Below, one piece after another: positions 5,255 to 6,080 of a stretch of 6,080 nt of DNA (its first letter is position 1; the number at the start of each line of letters is the position of its first letter). Made by a program: the position numbers and the translations under genes. The stretch comes from Treponema sp. UBA4307 (GTDB lineage: Bacteria > Spirochaetota > Spirochaetia > Treponematales > Treponemataceae): contig DGUP01000044.1 of assembly GCA_002394685.1 (NCBI GenBank), positions 1-6,080 of the forward strand, written 5' to 3'. Under the pieces are notes generated by a model. The model saw only the letters and a program-made list of their open reading frames with translations. It was not told the origin of the DNA and searched no databases.

Positions 5255-5923
5255 CTATTTCTCCTGGGTAATACTCTTTCCAAACTTAAAAAACGCAATT
5301 ACTGCAATCACTGCTGTAAAACATACAGCACTATAAGTACTGAATCTTTCAACAATTCCAAAATATGCTTTCGGAACAGCTGCACTTCCTGCTGCCCCCA
5401 AAAACATCAGAAGGAATGCTTCAACTGCGCACCAGGCCAGAACTTTATTACCACTCTTGAATCCGCCCACAGCAATCAAAATCAAAGATACAATTGAAAG
5501 CAGAACTACAAGAACCGTAATTACATATACATGAACAAAAGACTGAAAGCTTCCGTCATAACCGCTGCCAGTCAAGGGGAAAAGACTGTAACCTATGGCA
5601 GAAATCCAGTTCATTGCTACAAAAAGATATAGCCCCAGACGAAGGATTTTTTCTGAGGCTTCCTTCCACAAATCTTTTGCAGAAATACAGATTAATGTAC
5701 ATGCTACACACGAAAAGATTCCGTGAATTTTTGTAAGTTCTGAAGCTATTAAACGTGAAGGCGCATCGGTCGCGGTCAGATCACTCACCGCCTGTGCCAT
5801 CCAGTTATAACCCGGATAAAATCTTGCGCCAATACAATCATGAAGCAAATAAAAAACTGCATTCAAAATACCAGAGATTAATAACCAGTATCTCAAACTT
5901 ACAGAGGAATTATTTCTTTCCAT
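5255..5923 (-). CDS. DUF998 family membrane protein
   Basis: A 222-residue protein starting at ATG 5923, with a good ribosome site AAGGAG 8-9 nt upstream. About six hydrophobic helices are seen near residues 12-30, 64-82, 95-113, 129-152, 160-182 and 195-213, with the extracytoplasmic or loop motifs typical of DUF998: YNWMAQAVSDLTATDAPSR (39-57), IHGIFS (66-71), GYSLFPLTGSGYDG (111-124) and the histidine in SFVHVYV (128-134). The family is widespread in bacteria with no established activity; the conserved S-D-L and H residues after helix 1 and before helix 4 suggest a shared active or binding site but none is known. The gene overlaps the end of the preceding gene by 14 bp, so the two are probably co-transcribed and translationally coupled. 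No hairpin terminator is seen after its TAA; the following gene has its own promoter. Confidence 0.85.
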   Translation of the reverse strand: MERNNSSVSLRYWLLISGILNAVFYLLHDCIGARFYPGYNWMAQAVSDLTATDAPSRLIASELTKIHGIFSCVACTLICISAKDLWKEASEKILRLGLYLFVAMNWISAIGYSLFPLTGSGYDGSFQSFVHVYVITVLVVLLSIVSLILIAVGGFKSGNKVLAWCAVEAFLLMFLGAAGSAAVPKAYFGIVERFSTYSAVCFTAVIAVIAFFKFGKSITQEK

Positions 5924-6080
5924 TTGTTTTTACTCCTTTTACTCCATAGAGCCTGCAGAACTCACTGATGAAGTTTTTCATCATATTTTTATCAATGCCT
6001 TTTCCTGTATCGTTATTAGCATTTTTAAGCTGATTAAGATCACATTCCAGATCAATTATTGAATGAACCGACATAGCAAA
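5910..6080 (-). CDS. Unrecognised protein, C-terminal 56 residues (5' end may lie outside window)
   Basis: On the minus strand the frame is open from the window edge to TAA 5912-5910, giving FAMSVHSIIDLECDLNQLKN and ending YGVKGVKTNGKK. An ATG occurs at 6074, but no ribosome site can be judged because the sequence ends. The peptide is predicted to be mainly helical and soluble, with a lysine-rich tail; I recognise no family. Its last 14 bases overlap the DUF998 start in another frame, and the DUF998 ribosome site lies inside this gene. That arrangement, together with an open frame to the edge, is the main reason to treat it as a real coding end. Confidence 0.55.
   Translation of the reverse strand, partial: FAMSVHSIIDLECDLNQLKNANNDTGKGIDKNMMKNFISEFCRLYGVKGVKTNGKK

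Noticed and set aside
1..6080. CRISPR array, tRNA, rRNA, insertion sequence or attachment site
   Set aside because: No regularly spaced direct repeats of array type, no cloverleaf or rRNA-like sequence, and no transposase or terminal inverted repeats were seen.

Overview
The window (about 40% G+C by eye) looks like a bacterial chromosome segment from a flagellated, probably anaerobic, host- or sediment-associated organism. A Treponema-like spirochaete fits best. The grounds are a FliM/FliN-type motor-switch relative, Gram-positive-style XRE and sigma regulators, and the flavodoxin/DUF4405 redox genes. That assignment is inference; there is no rRNA or marker gene here to settle it.

Left part (1-1445, + strand): a compact redox operon. 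It holds the C-terminal part of a flavodoxin cut by the window edge, a DUF4405 membrane cytochrome-like protein starting 9 bp later, and a small antibiotic-biosynthesis-monooxygenase (ABM, YgiN-like) protein whose start overlaps the DUF4405 gene by 16 bp. Together they suggest a membrane/flavin electron-transfer or quinone-stress module.

Decay zone (1446-1978, + strand): three short broken stretches. The first is a frameshifted and internally shortened piece of a ferritin-like/rubrerythrin gene. The second is a 40-codon orphan ORF. The third is a degraded O6-alkylguanine-DNA alkyltransferase/ATL piece that has lost its active-site PCHR motif and runs tail-to-tail into the next gene.

Right part (1975-6080, - strand), read in transcription order: the C-terminal end of an unrecognised gene overlaps the start of a six-helix DUF998 membrane protein. 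A 150-bp regulatory gap follows, with three helically phased GTAG(G)AATT sites and a near-consensus sigma-70 promoter. This promoter drives the most unusual gene of the window, an XRE helix-turn-helix domain fused to a whole FliM-like protein that ends in two SpoA domains, the last one FliN-like. About 90 bp further on is a sigma-70-family (ECF-like) factor with a roughly 385-residue C-terminal extension containing a winged-helix segment. The last two genes could form a regulatory pair in which a motor-switch fold has been taken over as a transcription-factor sensor or oligomerisation module; that role is inference, the domain architecture is read from the sequence.
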